Source: Theropithecus gelada
Taxonomy: Eukaryota; Chordata; Mammalia; Primates; Cercopithecidae
Reading direction: 5' to 3'
Assembly: GCF_003255815.1 (NCBI RefSeq)
Contig: NC_037689.1
Location: 52,763,875 to 52,827,874, forward strand
Length of the DNA stretch: 64,000 nt
Part shown: piece after piece, positions 22,432 through 34,870 of the stretch
Position numbering within the stretch: position 1 is the first letter of the stretch
Layout: the number at the start of each line of letters is the position of its first letter
The notes under the pieces: generated by a model
Told to the model about the DNA's origin: nothing
The model's database searches: none
What the model saw: only the letters and a program-made list of their open reading frames with translations
Program-made: the position numbers and the translations under genes

Positions 22432-24060
22432 AACTATCATTATTACAAAACATGATGCAAACTGACAGAATTGATGGGCGAAATATACAGTTATGCAATA
22501 ATAGTTGGAAGCTTCAGTACAACACTTCAAATCTTGGATAAAACATCTAGACAAAAGACCAATAAAGAAATAGAGGCCTGAAACATTAAACCATCTAAGC
22601 CTAACAGACATATATAGAACATTCCATTCAACAACAGCAGAATGTACATTCTTATCCAGTGCACATGGAACATTCTTCAGGATAGACCATACATTAGGCT
22701 TTACAAGTCTCAATAGATTTAAAAAGAGTGAAATCATACAAGGTATCTTCTCTGACCATAATAGAATAAAATTAGAAATCAATAAAAGAAGGAAAACTGG
22801 AAAATTCCCAAATATGTGGCAATTAAACAACAAGAACAACCAACGGGTCAAAAAAGAAATCAAAAGAAAAATTAGAAAATACTTAGAGATGAATGAAAAG
22901 TAAATCACAACATATCAAAACTTATGGGATGCAGTGAAGGCGCCCTCAGAGGAAAATTTATAGCTGTAAGTGCCACTACTTGGCCCAATGTGGTGGCTCA
23001 TGCCTGTAATCCTAGCACTTGGAGAGGCCAAGGTGGGTGGATCGCTTGTGGCCATGAGTTCAAGACCAGCCTGGCCAACATGATGAAACCCCATCTCTAC
23101 TAAAAATATAAAAATTAGCCAGATGTGGTGGTGCATGCCTGTAATTCCAGCTACTCAAGAGGCGGAGGCATGAGAATTGCTTGAACCCAGGAGGCGAAGG
23201 TTAAAGTGAGAGCCAACATGGTACCACTGCACTCCAGCCCAGGAGACAGTGAGATTCTGTCTCAAACAATAGCAAAAACAAAACAAAACAAAAAAACAAC
23301 CACACAACGAAAATCTTAATAGCTAACTTTACACCTTGAGGAACTAGAAAAAATAGTGAATTAAACCAAAAGCTGGCAGAAGGAAGGAAATAATGGTTAG
23401 AGCAGAGATAACTAAAATAGAGTATAGAAAAACAAGAGACAATAAAAACAAAAGTTGGTTCTTTGAAAAGGAAAAGAAAATGGACAAACCTTAAGCTAGA
23501 CTGACAAGGAAAAGATATAAATATCTAAAATCAGAAATGAACTTGGAGACATTATTACTAATATTACAGAAATAAAAAGGATTGTGAGAGAATACTATGG
23601 ACAATTGCACACCAAGAAATTAGATAACCTAAATGAAATGGACAAATTCCTAGAAACACACAAGTTACCTAAAGGACTCAAGAAGAAATGTAATTTCTTA
23701 GACTTACAGCAGATTGAATGAGTAATCAAAAACCTTCTAAAAAGGAAACATCCAGGACTACATGGCTTTAGTGGTCAATTCTACCAAACATTTAAAGACA
23801 AATTTACACCAATTCTTCTCAAATTCTTCCAAAAAATAGAATTGAAGGGAACACCTCCTGTCTTATTCTGTGAGGCTAGCATTACCTTGATACCAAGCCA
23901 GACAAAGACATCACAAGAAAATTACTGACCAGTATCCTTATGAATATGGATGCAAGAATCCTCAACAAAATACTAGCAAATTGAGTCCAAGAGTGTATTT
24001 AAAGGATTGTACACCATGACCAAGTGGGATTTATCCTAGGAATGTAAGGTCTCAGGTAGT
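22432..24060 (+). mobile_element. L1 ORF2 fragment, sense, with an Alu inside
   Basis: A-rich sequence in L1 ORF2 order (endonuclease to reverse-transcriptase regions): GACCATACATTAGGC, TCTCTGACCATAATAGAAT, GCCCTCAGAGGAAAATTTAT, then after the Alu GCATTACCTTGATACCAAGC and CCAAGTGGGATTTATCC. Stops and frameshifts throughout. Confidence 0.85.
22981..23300 (+). mobile_element. Alu inserted in L1
   Basis: Sense Alu (GGCCCAATGTGGTGGCTCATG) with an ACAAAACAAAA tail. Confidence 0.9.
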
Positions 24061-24105
24061 TCTCTTTTTTTTTTCCCCCAAGTTGGGGGACTTTTTCACT
24101 AGAAT

Positions 24106-24107
<2 letters not shown>

Positions 24108-24174
<67 letters not shown>
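24108..24174. repeat. (CT)n(GT)n compound microsatellite
   Basis: About 14 CT units followed directly by about 17 GT units, between opposite-facing L1 segments. Confidence 0.95.
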
Positions 24175-24175
<1 letters not shown>

Positions 24176-24176
<1 letters not shown>

Positions 24177-24957
24177 AAATTTTTATTTCAATAGATTTTG
24201 GGAGAACAGGTAGTATTTAGTTACATAGATAAGTTCTTTAGTGGTGATTTCTGAGAGATTTTGGTGCACCCATCACACGAGCAGTGTACACTGTATCCAG
24301 TGTGTAGTCACCCCTCACAGCCTTTCCCCTGAGTCCCCAAAGTCCATTGTTTCATTCTTATGCCTTTGCATCCTCATAGCTTGGCTCCCAATTATGAGTG
24401 AGAACATACGGTGTTTGGTTTTCCATTCCTGAGTTACTTCATTTAGAATAATGGTCTCCAATTCCATCCAGGTTGCTGTGAATACCATTATTTTGTTCCT
24501 TTTCTTGGCTGAGTAGTATTCCATGGTGTGTATGTGTATGTATGTGTGTGTGTGTGTATATATATATATATACCACAGTTACTTTATCCACCACAGTTTC
24601 TTTATCCACTCATTGATTGATGGGCATTTGGGCCGGTTCCATATTTTTGGAATTGCAAATTGTGTTCCTATAAACATGTGTGTGCAAGTATCTTTTTCAC
24701 ATAATGACTTCTTTTCCTCTGGGTAGATACCCACTAGTGGGATTGCTGAGTCAATGGTAGATCTACTTTTAGTTCTTTAAGGAATCTACACATTGTTTTC
24801 CATCATGGTTATACTAGTTTACACTCCCACCAGCAGTGTAAAAGTGTTCCCTTTTCACCACATCCATGCCTGCATCTATTATTTGATTTCTAGAAGTATG
24901 GCCATTCTTGCAGGAGTAAGGTGGTATTGCATTGTAGTTTTGATTTGCATCTCCCTC
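24176..24957 (-). mobile_element. L1 3' part, antisense
   Basis: AATAGATTTTGGGAGAACAG, GAGTGAGAACATACGGTGTTT, TTCTTGGCTGAGTAGTATTCC and GGGATTGCTGAGTCAATGG are antisense L1 ORF2 end and 3' UTR. A TG/TA run lies at 24526-24572. Confidence 0.85.
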
Positions 24958-25475
24958 ATATGTAGAAGCTAAAAAGGCAAATTCACAGAAGCAAAGAGAA
25001 GAATGTTGGTTATTTAGAGGCCGGGGAGTGGGAAGATTGGGGAGATGTTGGTCAAAGGATGCAAAATTTCAGTTAGGAGAAATAAGTTCAAGAGATGTAT
25101 TGCACCACCTGGTGACTGTAGTTAACAATATATTGTATTCTTGGCCAGGCGCAGTGGCTCATGGCTATTATCCCAGCACTTTAGGAGGCAGAGGTGAAAG
25201 GATCACTTGAGGCCAGGAGTTCAAGACCAACCTGGTCAGCATAGTGAGACCCCCCCCCCACCCGACCCATCTCAAAACAAAGCAATATATTGTGTTCTTG
25301 AAAAATGCTGGGAGAGTGGATGTAAAGTGTTCTCACCATAAAAATAATGATGTGAGGTAATGCATATGTTAATTAGCTCAATTTAGCCATTCCACAATGT
25401 ATACATATTTCCAAGCATCATGTACATAAGACAATTTTTATCAATTTAATAATAAATTAGGGGAAATAGGATGCG
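24958..25475 (+). mobile_element. L1 3' UTR, sense, with an Alu fragment
   Basis: TGTAGAAGCTAAAAAGGC, GTGACTGTAGTTAACAATA and TATGTTAATTAGCTCAATTT are sense L1 3' UTR. The Alu fragment at 25144-25279 is flanked by CAATATATTGTATTCTTG and a near copy. Confidence 0.75.
25144..25279 (+). mobile_element. Alu fragment
   Basis: Sense Alu left arm joined to a degenerate tail, with a C-run at 25249-25259. Confidence 0.85.
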
Positions 25476-25569
25476 GTATGAGGTGCTTTTACTTTGGTGA
25501 ATGAAATTTTTACAAGAGATATTTATGTCTACTATCAGATATTTTAGTCATTTCATACTCCTCACAAAG

Positions 25570-27290
25570 TCAGTATAAGTTATTGCAAAAAAAAAAAATT
25601 ATCTCTGGTTCCCAGCTAACCATGAGAAGGATCTGTTGTAAGAGCCTGATTATTGATAACAGGTCCTTAGTCCCAAGAGGAAGAGTCAGTGTTAAAGCCT
25701 TTTCAGAAACTTTCAAATCCATAGTTTCTGATTCAGGACTTTTCTGTATGGAATCTTATTCACTCCAAGCATGATATGATCCTCTATACTGAAATCTAGA
25801 GCTTTGTCTGTTCCAGAATGAACTTCTGTTTTGTTCTTTATATTTTTTAATATCTTTGTAAGAATTTTTGCATCATAAATGGTCTGTCTTATTGATGGGA
25901 TTCAAAGTGTTTGACTTCTGAAGAAATAGAAGTTTTCCCACAAATGCTTTGTATATGTTTTCACCTGTTTGTTTCAAGTATGCGTGATAAGAGCATTAGG
26001 GGCAGGAAATACCATCTTCTGGGTGTGACACACGTAAGGCTTCCTTTAATATGCATGCAAACCTGACAGGTCAGTTTGCTGCTAGGTTAGGCAAATCTCT
26101 GTCCACTCCTCTTTCTTAGACATATGACTTCTCTCCACTAGGTGTCTGTATTAGTCTGTTTTCACACTGCTACAAAGAACTACCTGAGACTGGTTAATTT
26201 ATGAAGGAAGGGTTTGATTGACTCACAGTTCCACAGGCTTAACCAGAAGCATGGCTGGGAGGCCTCAGGCAACTTACAATCATGGCGGAAGGCACAAAGG
26301 AAAGCAAGCACCTTCTTTACTTGGTGGCAGGAGAGAGAAGAGAGTAAATGGGGAAGTGCTACACACTTTTAAAACACATCAGATCTCTAAGAATTCACTA
26401 AATGAGAACAGCAAGGGGGAAATCCACCCTCATGATCTAATCACCTCCCACCAGGCCCCTCCTTCGACACATGGGGATTACAGTTTGACATGAGATTTGG
26501 TTGGGGATATAGAGCCAAACCATATCAGTGTGTTTGCGTGATACTGAGACTGCTAGCGGTTGCGAATTGTAAATCACATATATCACATTTACAGGTTTTT
26601 TTTTTTTCTTACCATGATACATGTGACTATGGGTGATTACCCGGCATGTTTGAGCTAAGCCTTTATCACATAATTCACATTTGTAAGGCTTCTCACCCGT
26701 ATGAGTTCTTACATGCGTTTTCAGCTAGTTACAATGCATACATACCTTTCCACAGACGTGGCAGATACAGAGTTTGACTCCTTTATGTATACCCACATGC
26801 ATTCTTAAGCTGATGGCTTCTAAAAACACTTTCTCACACATGTTACACATCAGCTTGGCCTTGGAATACTTCTGATCCAACTCTTTCCCCAGGGCTCTCC
26901 AGTTCATAAGGATTCTTGACACCGGCCGTATTAGACAGAGTGTTCTCTCAGACTATAGCTGGGCTGCAAATTTTGACATGATTTCATTTCATTGTTAGAG
27001 TTTGCATAGAGACATCTTGTGTTGGAAATGTATTTCCCACAAGTGACATCAACTACAGTTCTGAATTATTTCTTTGTGCAACAGCTTCTATTATGAGTGT
27101 GGACAATTCATTTACATCTAGAAATAATTCAACATTTGCACAGTATAAAACATCACTGGGATATGGCACTCTTTTATTTTCTCCTGTTCTTTGGGAGCTG
27201 AACATCTTTTTAGTTTATGAGATAATGTCTTTGCCACAGGCTCTTGTTGAGTCACCTGAACTAAATCTGACATTAATTATTTTTTATTCC
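25570..27290 (-). pseudogene. MYNN (myoneurin) processed pseudogene, split by an LTR
   Basis: Minus-strand reading follows the BTB/zinc-finger protein myoneurin without introns, from the region after its BTB domain to its stop codon. Landmarks are VELFLDVNELSTL near 27130, ELDQKYSKAKLMCNMC near 26870, LKTHVRTHTGEKPYKCELCD near 26700, the QFAT finger near 26570, and a residual CAATAACTTATACTGA end at 25570. A one-base insertion near 26897 shifts frame just before ELDQ. In-frame stops occur, for example after HVCGKVCMHCN, and many finger Cys/His residues are lost. An MST-type LTR (26147-26527) sits inside, and the finger sequence resumes on its other side. The 5' part, including BTB, is missing. 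No poly(A) tail is obvious. Intronless structure and decay show an old retrocopy. Confidence 0.85.
26147..26527 (-). mobile_element. MST-type MaLR solo LTR inside the MYNN pseudogene
   Basis: On the minus strand it begins TGATATGGTTTGG and ends GACTAATACA, the termini of THE1/MST LTRs of the ERVL-MaLR group. Flanks are GTGTC (26142-26146) and GTGTG (26528-26532), a 5-bp target duplication with one change. The MYNN-like sequence is continuous across the site once the LTR is removed. No internal retroviral region is present. Confidence 0.85.
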
Positions 27291-27294
27291 ATTT

Positions 27295-27860
27295 TTGAAT
27301 TATTTAGAAGAGCTTTTTCTTTTAATTTTCAGGTGGCTTGATTTTAGTTATTTTTAGATTTGATGCCTTACAGTCAGAAAAATGTGGCCTGTATAATTCC
27401 GTTTTAGGAATTGAGGTTTTCTTGATTTTTTGGGGGGTAAATGTTTGGACATTTGAAAGAACAGTTGGTTATTGGGAGGTATAAAGTTTTATTATAGTAG
27501 ATTTAACCAAACTGATAATATTCACTATTTGTCTATTTTGCATGTGAAAATCAGACAATTGTGTTCCTTTATTTGACCTTCATAGGTAAGATTTTTTCAA
27601 TCCTCCTGTCCCATGTTTCTTGTATCTTCATTGCTTCTCTCCTATCTGCTGTGTTTGTTTTTTCTGGTATTCCTTATTGCATCTCCTGAGTCTAGTTTCA
27701 CGTTTATTTCTTCTCTATGTCAGCTCTTCATCTCAGTATCTCTTTCCTCCGAATTCTAGAATCTCTATTGACTCAGTTTTCTGAACTTCACTACCTGTAT
27801 TTGTATTTTAGAGTTTTAGCAAAAATTAGTTTTCCTTTGAAGGAAACCTTTTTTGATCTG
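27295..27860 (-). mobile_element. Old L1 ORF2 fragment
   Basis: GCCTTACAGTCAGAAAAATG and TGGCCTGTATAATTCCG resemble antisense L1M ORF2. It borders the 5' end of the MYNN retrocopy. Confidence 0.45.
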
Positions 27861-29414
27861 ATTGTTCCTTTTTGAGAGATACAACATGGTTGTAAATTTT
27901 GTTTGGAATTCAATTTAGAAATTAAGGTTTTCTCTTTCCCTTCTGTAGAATGAGATTCTTTTTTCAGAATGCTACATCTTCATGTACATTTGATTTTTAA
28001 AGAATTGTAAATACCATGTGGGTCACATTGTTTAACTCTTTTAATATCTTAAGCAAAAATTTGTCTACTTCTGTAGTCTAATTTTTCTTGGTTGGAAATT
28101 ACTAAAAGTATTAGAAAGATCGGGAAGTTCAGTGCTTTGCTAAGCATTTCTTTTCAGCCACTCAGTAACAGGCATCAATGGGTGCTGTTTTAAATATTGA
28201 TTGCGGGGTTGAAAACTGCTCCCTGGAATCCTCAGCTGGGCCAAGCAAGCTTTTCCTCTGTGTTCATTGTGGCAGCTTGAAGTTACTTGGTGCCTTATGC
28301 CCCTTAACTAGGTGGCCAAACCACTCCCATTAAATGCTTTCTGTAGTGAACTGTGGTGCCAAGTGAGCCAGAAAGCAAATGCTGCAATCTACATGCTTCC
28401 TGTCCAGCACACAGATCCCTTCCCATTTGCCCACTGCTCAGAGTTTGGGGGTCTTCATGGGTTCTTTTGAGGAGTCCCATAGACTTGATTTGCAGGTTGA
28501 CTTTCCCTGATGGCTAGAATTGTGGGCTGGCTGACACTGGTTGCTACTGCCCTCCATACATCCCCATCTGCTTCCTGTAATTTCTGACCCTGAGAGCCTA
28601 TTCTCTAGTCCTTGAAAATGCTTTTGTTAGTTACACCAGTGGAATTTGGGAAGAGAATCTCAAATCGTAATCTTAAAATCAGAGTCTTCCTGCCACATGT
28701 GACCATTTGATTCACTGTCAAAAGTGTATAGAGAATGCAAGCTATTTCCATATGCTAACCCAATTTTCTCCTCTCCCAACCCCAAATACCTTCCATATAT
28801 CTTTTTTTGAATCTTGCACACCCAAATCAGACTAAATGATTTGAAAGAAAACAGAATTGGGGGATAGGATTTAGAAATTGCTGTAAATGTTAGCAGTTCT
28901 TGATCAAGGGAATGGAATTGCCTGAAAACTGCCTCAGTCCCCAGGAATAAATGCACAAGTCAGTCAAAAGAAAACAAAGTAATATAGAATGTAGTAACTG
29001 GCATTTTGTTCCCACCACAGTGCAAAACTCTAGACTAGGCAGCACCACTTTTCTTGCACAATATATTATCACTGTCATGTTATGAAAGGGTGGTCAAAAG
29101 CACAACCACCAATGTTCACGAGGCAGGACAAGTGAGATGGTTTGACTGCTCTGAGAATAAGGAACTTGCAAAACAAAATCTCACTCACATATTCTATTAA
29201 TATCTTTGAAATCTCCATCATAAAACATTACCTGGTCAATGTTCTAGAAAAAAGGCCAAGAGGACAAAGTCAAGTCAGGAAGTCTTCGGAGGAATGCAGG
29301 TGGGATACACACTGTGCATCTCCTACACAACAGTCCTCCAGTCTTCTGTGTGGAAAACTGAGCTGGGCAATACCTGAAATCATCATAGTGATAGTGGGAT
29401 TAAAGACTAATTAT
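27861..29414. other. Unassigned intergenic sequence
   Basis: Mixed composition, with a GC-richer stretch at 28200-28580. No conserved protein, RNA or repeat recognised, although old LINE sequence is possible. Confidence 0.35.
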
Positions 29415-29699
29415 GGGCCAGGTGCAGTGACTCACACCTATAATCCCAGCACTTTGGGAGGCTGAGGTGAGCAGATGGCGTGAGCTCATGAGTTCGAGAC
29501 CAGCCTGAGCAATATGGCAAACCCCTCTTTCTACTAAAAATACAAAAGTTAACTGGGCATGGTGTCACACGTATGCAATCCCAGCTACTTGGGAGGCTGA
29601 GGTGGGAGGATCATTTGAGCTTTGGAGTTTGCGGCTGCAGTGAGCCAAGATCGTGCCACTCACTGTACTCCAGCCTAGGTGAGAGTAAAACCCTGTCTC

Positions 29700-29728
<29 letters not shown>
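29415..29728 (+). mobile_element. Alu
   Basis: Sense Alu, GGGCCAGGTGCAGTGACTC, ending in about 30 A. Confidence 0.9.
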
Positions 29729-29730
<2 letters not shown>

Positions 29731-30003
29731 AAAAAAACCCAGATATGTCTCTGAAAATGAGCACCACAGTGAACCATTGTTGTGGTAACCAAACAGATTT
29801 GAAGTACTTTTCTATTTAAAAATCAGTCGTTTAAAAGGGACAACCCAGGGTGCAGGAAGCAAGGGGAAGGGAATACTGCACACACTATTTAAAAAGTTGT
29901 CTTAAAAATTATCTTTGACATTCTATGCATAATTGAACTATAAGATGTGGTGGAGGATAACTCAATAGTAGATGAGGGAATTCCCTTATAAAAATATTCC
30001 GAG

Positions 30004-30208
30004 ACTGGGCAACATAGCAAGGCCCCATTTCCTAAAAAAAAAAAAAAAAAAAAGCTGGGCATGGTGATACCACTCAACCCTGTGGTCCCAGCTACGAGGA
30101 GGCTGAGGCAGGAGGATCACTTGAGCCCAGGGGTTGGAGGCTGCAGTGAGCTGTGATCGTGCCACTGCACTCCAGCCTGGGTGACACAGTGAGATCTTGT
30201 CTCAAAAA
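30004..30208 (+). mobile_element. Alu fragment
   Basis: 5'-truncated sense Alu (GACTGGGCAACATAGCAAGG to CTTGTCTCAAAAAAT) with a long internal A-run. Confidence 0.85.
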
Positions 30209-30221
30209 ATCCAGTTAACAC

Positions 30222-30605
30222 ATGACTGGGCTTCTGACAGAGACTATGAGAATGCATATAGACTTAAAAGACATAATCAATTTCATGTACTCTATTTAGA
30301 CCCTAATTTGGATAAGCTTGTTAAAAAATCCTTGAAACTGTTAGAGAAACTTACCACTGGATATTTAGTATTTAAATTATTTTGTAAGGTGTGATGAGTG
30401 TACTTTGCTTATGTTGAAAGTTTATTTACCAGTGAATTGATATGATGTCTGGGATTTGTTTCAACATAATCTAGGGGGAGGTGGAATGAAAACATAGATG
30501 AAATAAGAACGCTTATACATAGATAATTTTGGAAGCTGGGTAATAAATGGGGGATCATTATATCTCTACTTGAGTATGTTTGCAATTTTTCATGTATTAA
30601 AACAG
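30222..30605 (+). mobile_element. L1M-type 3' end
   Basis: GACAGAGACTATGAGAATGC, TGATATGATGTCTGGGATTTG and ATGTTTGCAATTTTTCATG follow an old L1 3' tail. A similar tail piece lies at about 53920-53982. Confidence 0.5.
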
Positions 30606-30621
30606 TGTAGTGGAAATGCCT

Positions 30622-30905
30622 TTTTGAGACAGTTTCGCTCTGTTGCCCAGGCTGAAGTGCAGTGGCACAACCAGGGCTTACTGTAACCTTGACCTCCTGG
30701 GCTCAAGCGATCCTCCCACCTCAGCCTCCCGAGTAGCTGGGACTACAGGCCTATGCCACCATGACCAGCTAATTTGCATATTTTTTGAATGGACAAGAGT
30801 TTCACTATGTTGCCCAGACTGGTCTTGAACTCTGGGTTTAAGCCTTCCTCCCACCTCGACCTCCCAAAGTGTTGGGATTACAAGCATAAGCCATTGTGCC
30901 CAGCC
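30622..30905 (-). mobile_element. Alu
   Basis: Antisense old Alu, TTTTTGAGACAGTTTCGCTC to GCCATTGTGCCCAGCC. First repeat downstream of the TAB3 poly(A) site. Confidence 0.9.
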
Positions 30906-31372
30906 TGGAAATGATTTTGAATTTAAATGTGCTTAATCACTGAAAGTGTTACCTACTATAATTCATTTGTGGTAATTTCTGTGTAAAAGTTGTAAAGGTT
31001 TACTACAGACCCTAACAAATTATCAGAACGTTATTTGCCTCTGAAATGACAAAGATTTTTTAAAAAAGAAAACTACGTATTCTTTTGTAAATAACATTCT
31101 AAAGTGGAATGAAAAGAAGTTCCTAACATATTCCAACTTTTATATAAAACCTGCTTATGTATAATTTTACCAATTTTTCCAGTTGGAGTAATGTGCATTT
31201 AATACCCCAAATCTAACATTACATGTTCTAATAAAGGAAGACAAATGTGATGATTAGGTTTGTGAGACAGCATATTTCAGTCCAGACATATGAGTGCTGA
31301 CACTAGAACTAATTTGATACTGTAAATTTCTAACTACACAGAAAAGATGCAGAATGTAGTGTTTGCTTTTAG

Positions 31373-31382
31373 TTTATTTATT
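31373..31382 (-). terminator. TAB3: Poly(A) signal pair for TAB3
   Basis: Two overlapping AATAAA hexamers read on the minus strand (plus-strand TTTATTTATT). A TG/T-rich stretch follows at about 31345-31325, which would serve as the downstream element, placing cleavage near 31355. Confidence 0.6.
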
Positions 31383-34300
31383 TTGCAGGAATCTTTGACT
31401 TTCCGAATATGTACTGTTTGGAGGTACGATGCATGCAGAGCCTTTTAAAATGCCTTTGTACAATTTCATCTCAAAATGATTTCATTCACAGCATACACAG
31501 AAATCTAAAAGAGACATGGTATTTACAAGATTTAATAAGTTTTTGCTGCTTTAATGAAGAAACTGATCAATTCTTTTACAGTAGGGAAAGAAACATGGAC
31601 ATTTGGTATCATAAATAATTCAGAATTGTTCAGTCTTAAAGTAACTTTTCATGGCTTTAGAATTAAAATTGAGTCATCATTCTATTAATCTCTGAATGCC
31701 CAAGCCATGCAGAATCTACTTGTATTAAATATTTGGGGATGCAAATAATACAGGAAAAGAAGTCTGGTGAATGTGAAAGCGTCATCAGAATTAACTTTTA
31801 CAATAGGCAAATACTGTTAATTCTTTCGAAAAGATACAGTAGTGGCGCAACACAGGCAGTGCCCAATTTATTCCGATTTTAAAAAGTAACATTTCAGTTG
31901 TCATTTTTCTTTCTCTACAGATATACAGACACACACGGTAACATGGACTCATTCAAGGTCTAACAATGGTACAATATTAAAATAATTCGATTTTTAACTC
32001 TAAAGAGACATCTTCACATTCCAGGATACATCATTGATATTTTTAAAGGACAATTCGTCTATGCCTTATATTCTTTTTGTTTATACTGTCAGAAATACAT
32101 TACAATTACCTCTTAAAAGACTATATAAAATTGAATTGCCACAGAAGGTTGGATATGAACCCTAGACAACTGTGACAAAGCAATGACAAAATTTAAGGAA
32201 ACATTGATTTATTTGCATAATTAAAAAGTACTAAAATTGAGACCAGCTCCTTAAAAATTAAACTGCTTATCACACTTCCCATTTCTTCCAGGGAAATAAA
32301 CAAATTAGCAACACTTTCCCCACCATCATTATTAATCTGCTCTAAAACTACATTTTTACAATGCATTTCTTTGTTTCTTTAAAACCCCCTGCCTCTACTC
32401 TCTTCCAAACAAAGTCAATATCAATTCAAAACATTTTACAATGCTTAGAAAGTTTCTGGCTCCTCTATTACCATTTTAAACTTTTAAAAACTACTCCAAA
32501 ATTTAAGGGGCAATGTACTTTAACAAAATGGCAAACGTGCTTTCTAAAATCCCAGTTTACAAAATAGTGAAATAATGTAAAATGTATAGTCAGGTCTATA
32601 TGTTACCAGATACATCAAACTAGTCATTTTAAAGAAGCAAACCTCTTACAGGAAACAAGAAGTGCACCAGCTGATCCAGAGAGCACAGGCACCTCAGCAG
32701 CCAGGCATCATCCGATTTATATCCTACCACTTTCATGCCAATTGTCTGTACATACCAACTGATTACAAGATCCTTTTGAAAAGGCACCTTGAAAGTTCGG
32801 TGAATTCTTGTTCAAACTGGTCATAGGCAAAAAGCAGTATATATACGGGACACAGTTAAATATATCAGATTTATCAGTGTCAAGTCATTTTGCCTGTTTT
32901 AAAACTGAATACAGCCTATGTTGGCATATGAAACTTATGCACAATTAAAAATTAACATGTACAAAACTTCCTTAAAATCAATCTGATACTGCATACCCCA
33001 CCCTTTACACCTATCCAATAGACTGTTTGCTCTCTTTTCCTGGCAGGTGAAAACAATGATTGACTAGATATATCACCAAAGAATTGAAACCATGCATCTA
33101 CTGTATAACAGCTAATTAACCTTGATGTATTTTCATGCAATAGTTTTAAAGTCATCTACGTGGTTTTATAAAGCATCAGACTGTTTTCAGACATGCTACT
33201 TTCATTCTCAACTGACAACTGCCAAGTTAATTGCCTCCACTTCAGCATATCACTATGAATACTGGTAAACCTTTTAGCTAGGACACCAAGCAGTATATAT
33301 ATATATTTTCCCCTAAATTGTAACTTAAAAACAAGTGGGGTTGACCATCACTAAAGAGATATGAAACCATACAAAGGCAAAGGCATATTACAGAACAGTA
33401 GGACGGCTAGACTGTTATTGGAGACAGAGACCAGGGTTACAAAAACCTTTAAAGAACATTGTTTTGGGGACCATGCTTTTGAGCCCATCTGCTTTCTCAC
33501 CGTTATTTTCACAGTTTTGCCACAGTTGTTGTATGAGAGATGTTTTATCAGTGTAATTACCACGCTTCCTTTGGGAGACAAGTGGATATATTTTGGGGGA
33601 ATTTTTCACATATGAAAAAAATGTTTTCAAAGCTGTAGGCAGAGTGTGAAATGATGATTCTGATGGAAAACTATGATGAGTTATTACGCCTTTGGTTTCA
33701 TTATGCTATTAAGAGCAGCTTGCTTTTCCAGGTCTGCCAGAGATTACTGCTAAATTAGAAGGGGGGTGTGTGTCTGTGTATGGGGGTTCGGGGAGATACC
33801 TGATGGGAGAGTCTATGGATATTCCTAAGATGATATCCTCAGGTAAAATCCTTTAGGATGGGAGAACCTACTAACTTTATTGCTGTTTATACTCACCAAA
33901 ATGAGGGGAAGATTCCAAAACTCCAATTCTGAGCTAAGAAGGAACTCCAGCAATGGCAGAGACCTTAATGAAACGTGCTATTAAGTTTCCAGTGATGCGC
34001 CTTAGTGAGTCACATGATTTTATATCTCTTCACTTATCCACACCCTGAAGTTCTATTTCATAAATAAGGAGTGCTTTAAAATGACCTGAACTGCCTGTAG
34101 AAACTCAATTGACCTCTAGATACAGTTATGTTAAATTTTAAAAGTTCTGTTTCAAAGTCCTCTATATTCACCTTTCTCTTAATAATTTTTGACAATCCCT
34201 CTCGTTTCCCAAATAATGCAGTGTGCAACTTTGTCATTGGCCAACTGTAATTCCCCTCACATTGGTTTATTAACATGTGCAAGTAAGTTTTTATCGAACA

Positions 34301-34856
34301 GTTAATATTGATTTCTTTTCAGCTAAATTAGGATTATGGCACAAAGTTTTATCTGTGCTGTAAACATCATGAATTTATCACAAAATTGGAAGGAGGAAAA
34401 AAAAAAAAAAGGCCCTATGGACTGCCAAAGTGTAAGAACCACAGCTGAGTTCAAGATTTCCAAATGGATTTTGGAATGGACTTGCATTTGGCATACATTC
34501 TCTGTGCTACTGGCAAAGCGCAGTGTTACGAGAATATCATTTATAAAATCATACTTTGTAAGGACTTGTTATTTTGAAAACCAGTGGCCTTAATAAAAAC
34601 ATGCAGTAACTTAAAAAATGCATCTCTTATGTGGCATAAGTAGGTCTTAGTTACCAGTGTTGATAGAGCTTGATGAATCACTGTACAAGCCAAAGGCATC
34701 TTACCACCTCTGATTGTACTTTTAAACAAAGGCATGATATGCCTAGTTCCTGACTGCTACAAATCACATTTTAAAACATTTTGTTTGTGTGCATGTATGT
34801 GTGTTGGAAATAACCCCTGAAAAAAGCAGCAATTACAAATACCCTTAATTAATTTG

Positions 34857-34870
34857 CCCCCCGCCCCCCC
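34857..34870 (-). repeat. G-rich tract in the TAB3 3' UTR
   Basis: Read as mRNA: seven G, one C, six G. Confidence 0.85.

Noticed and set aside
22423..22908. 161-codon minus-strand open frame rich in Phe/Leu as a membrane protein
   Set aside because: It is the reverse strand of L1 ORF2, whose A-rich sense strand yields hydrophobic antisense frames.
26725..26922. Small functional C2H2 zinc-finger gene
   Set aside because: The fingers lack several Cys/His ligands, and stops and a frameshift interrupt the surrounding MYNN homology.
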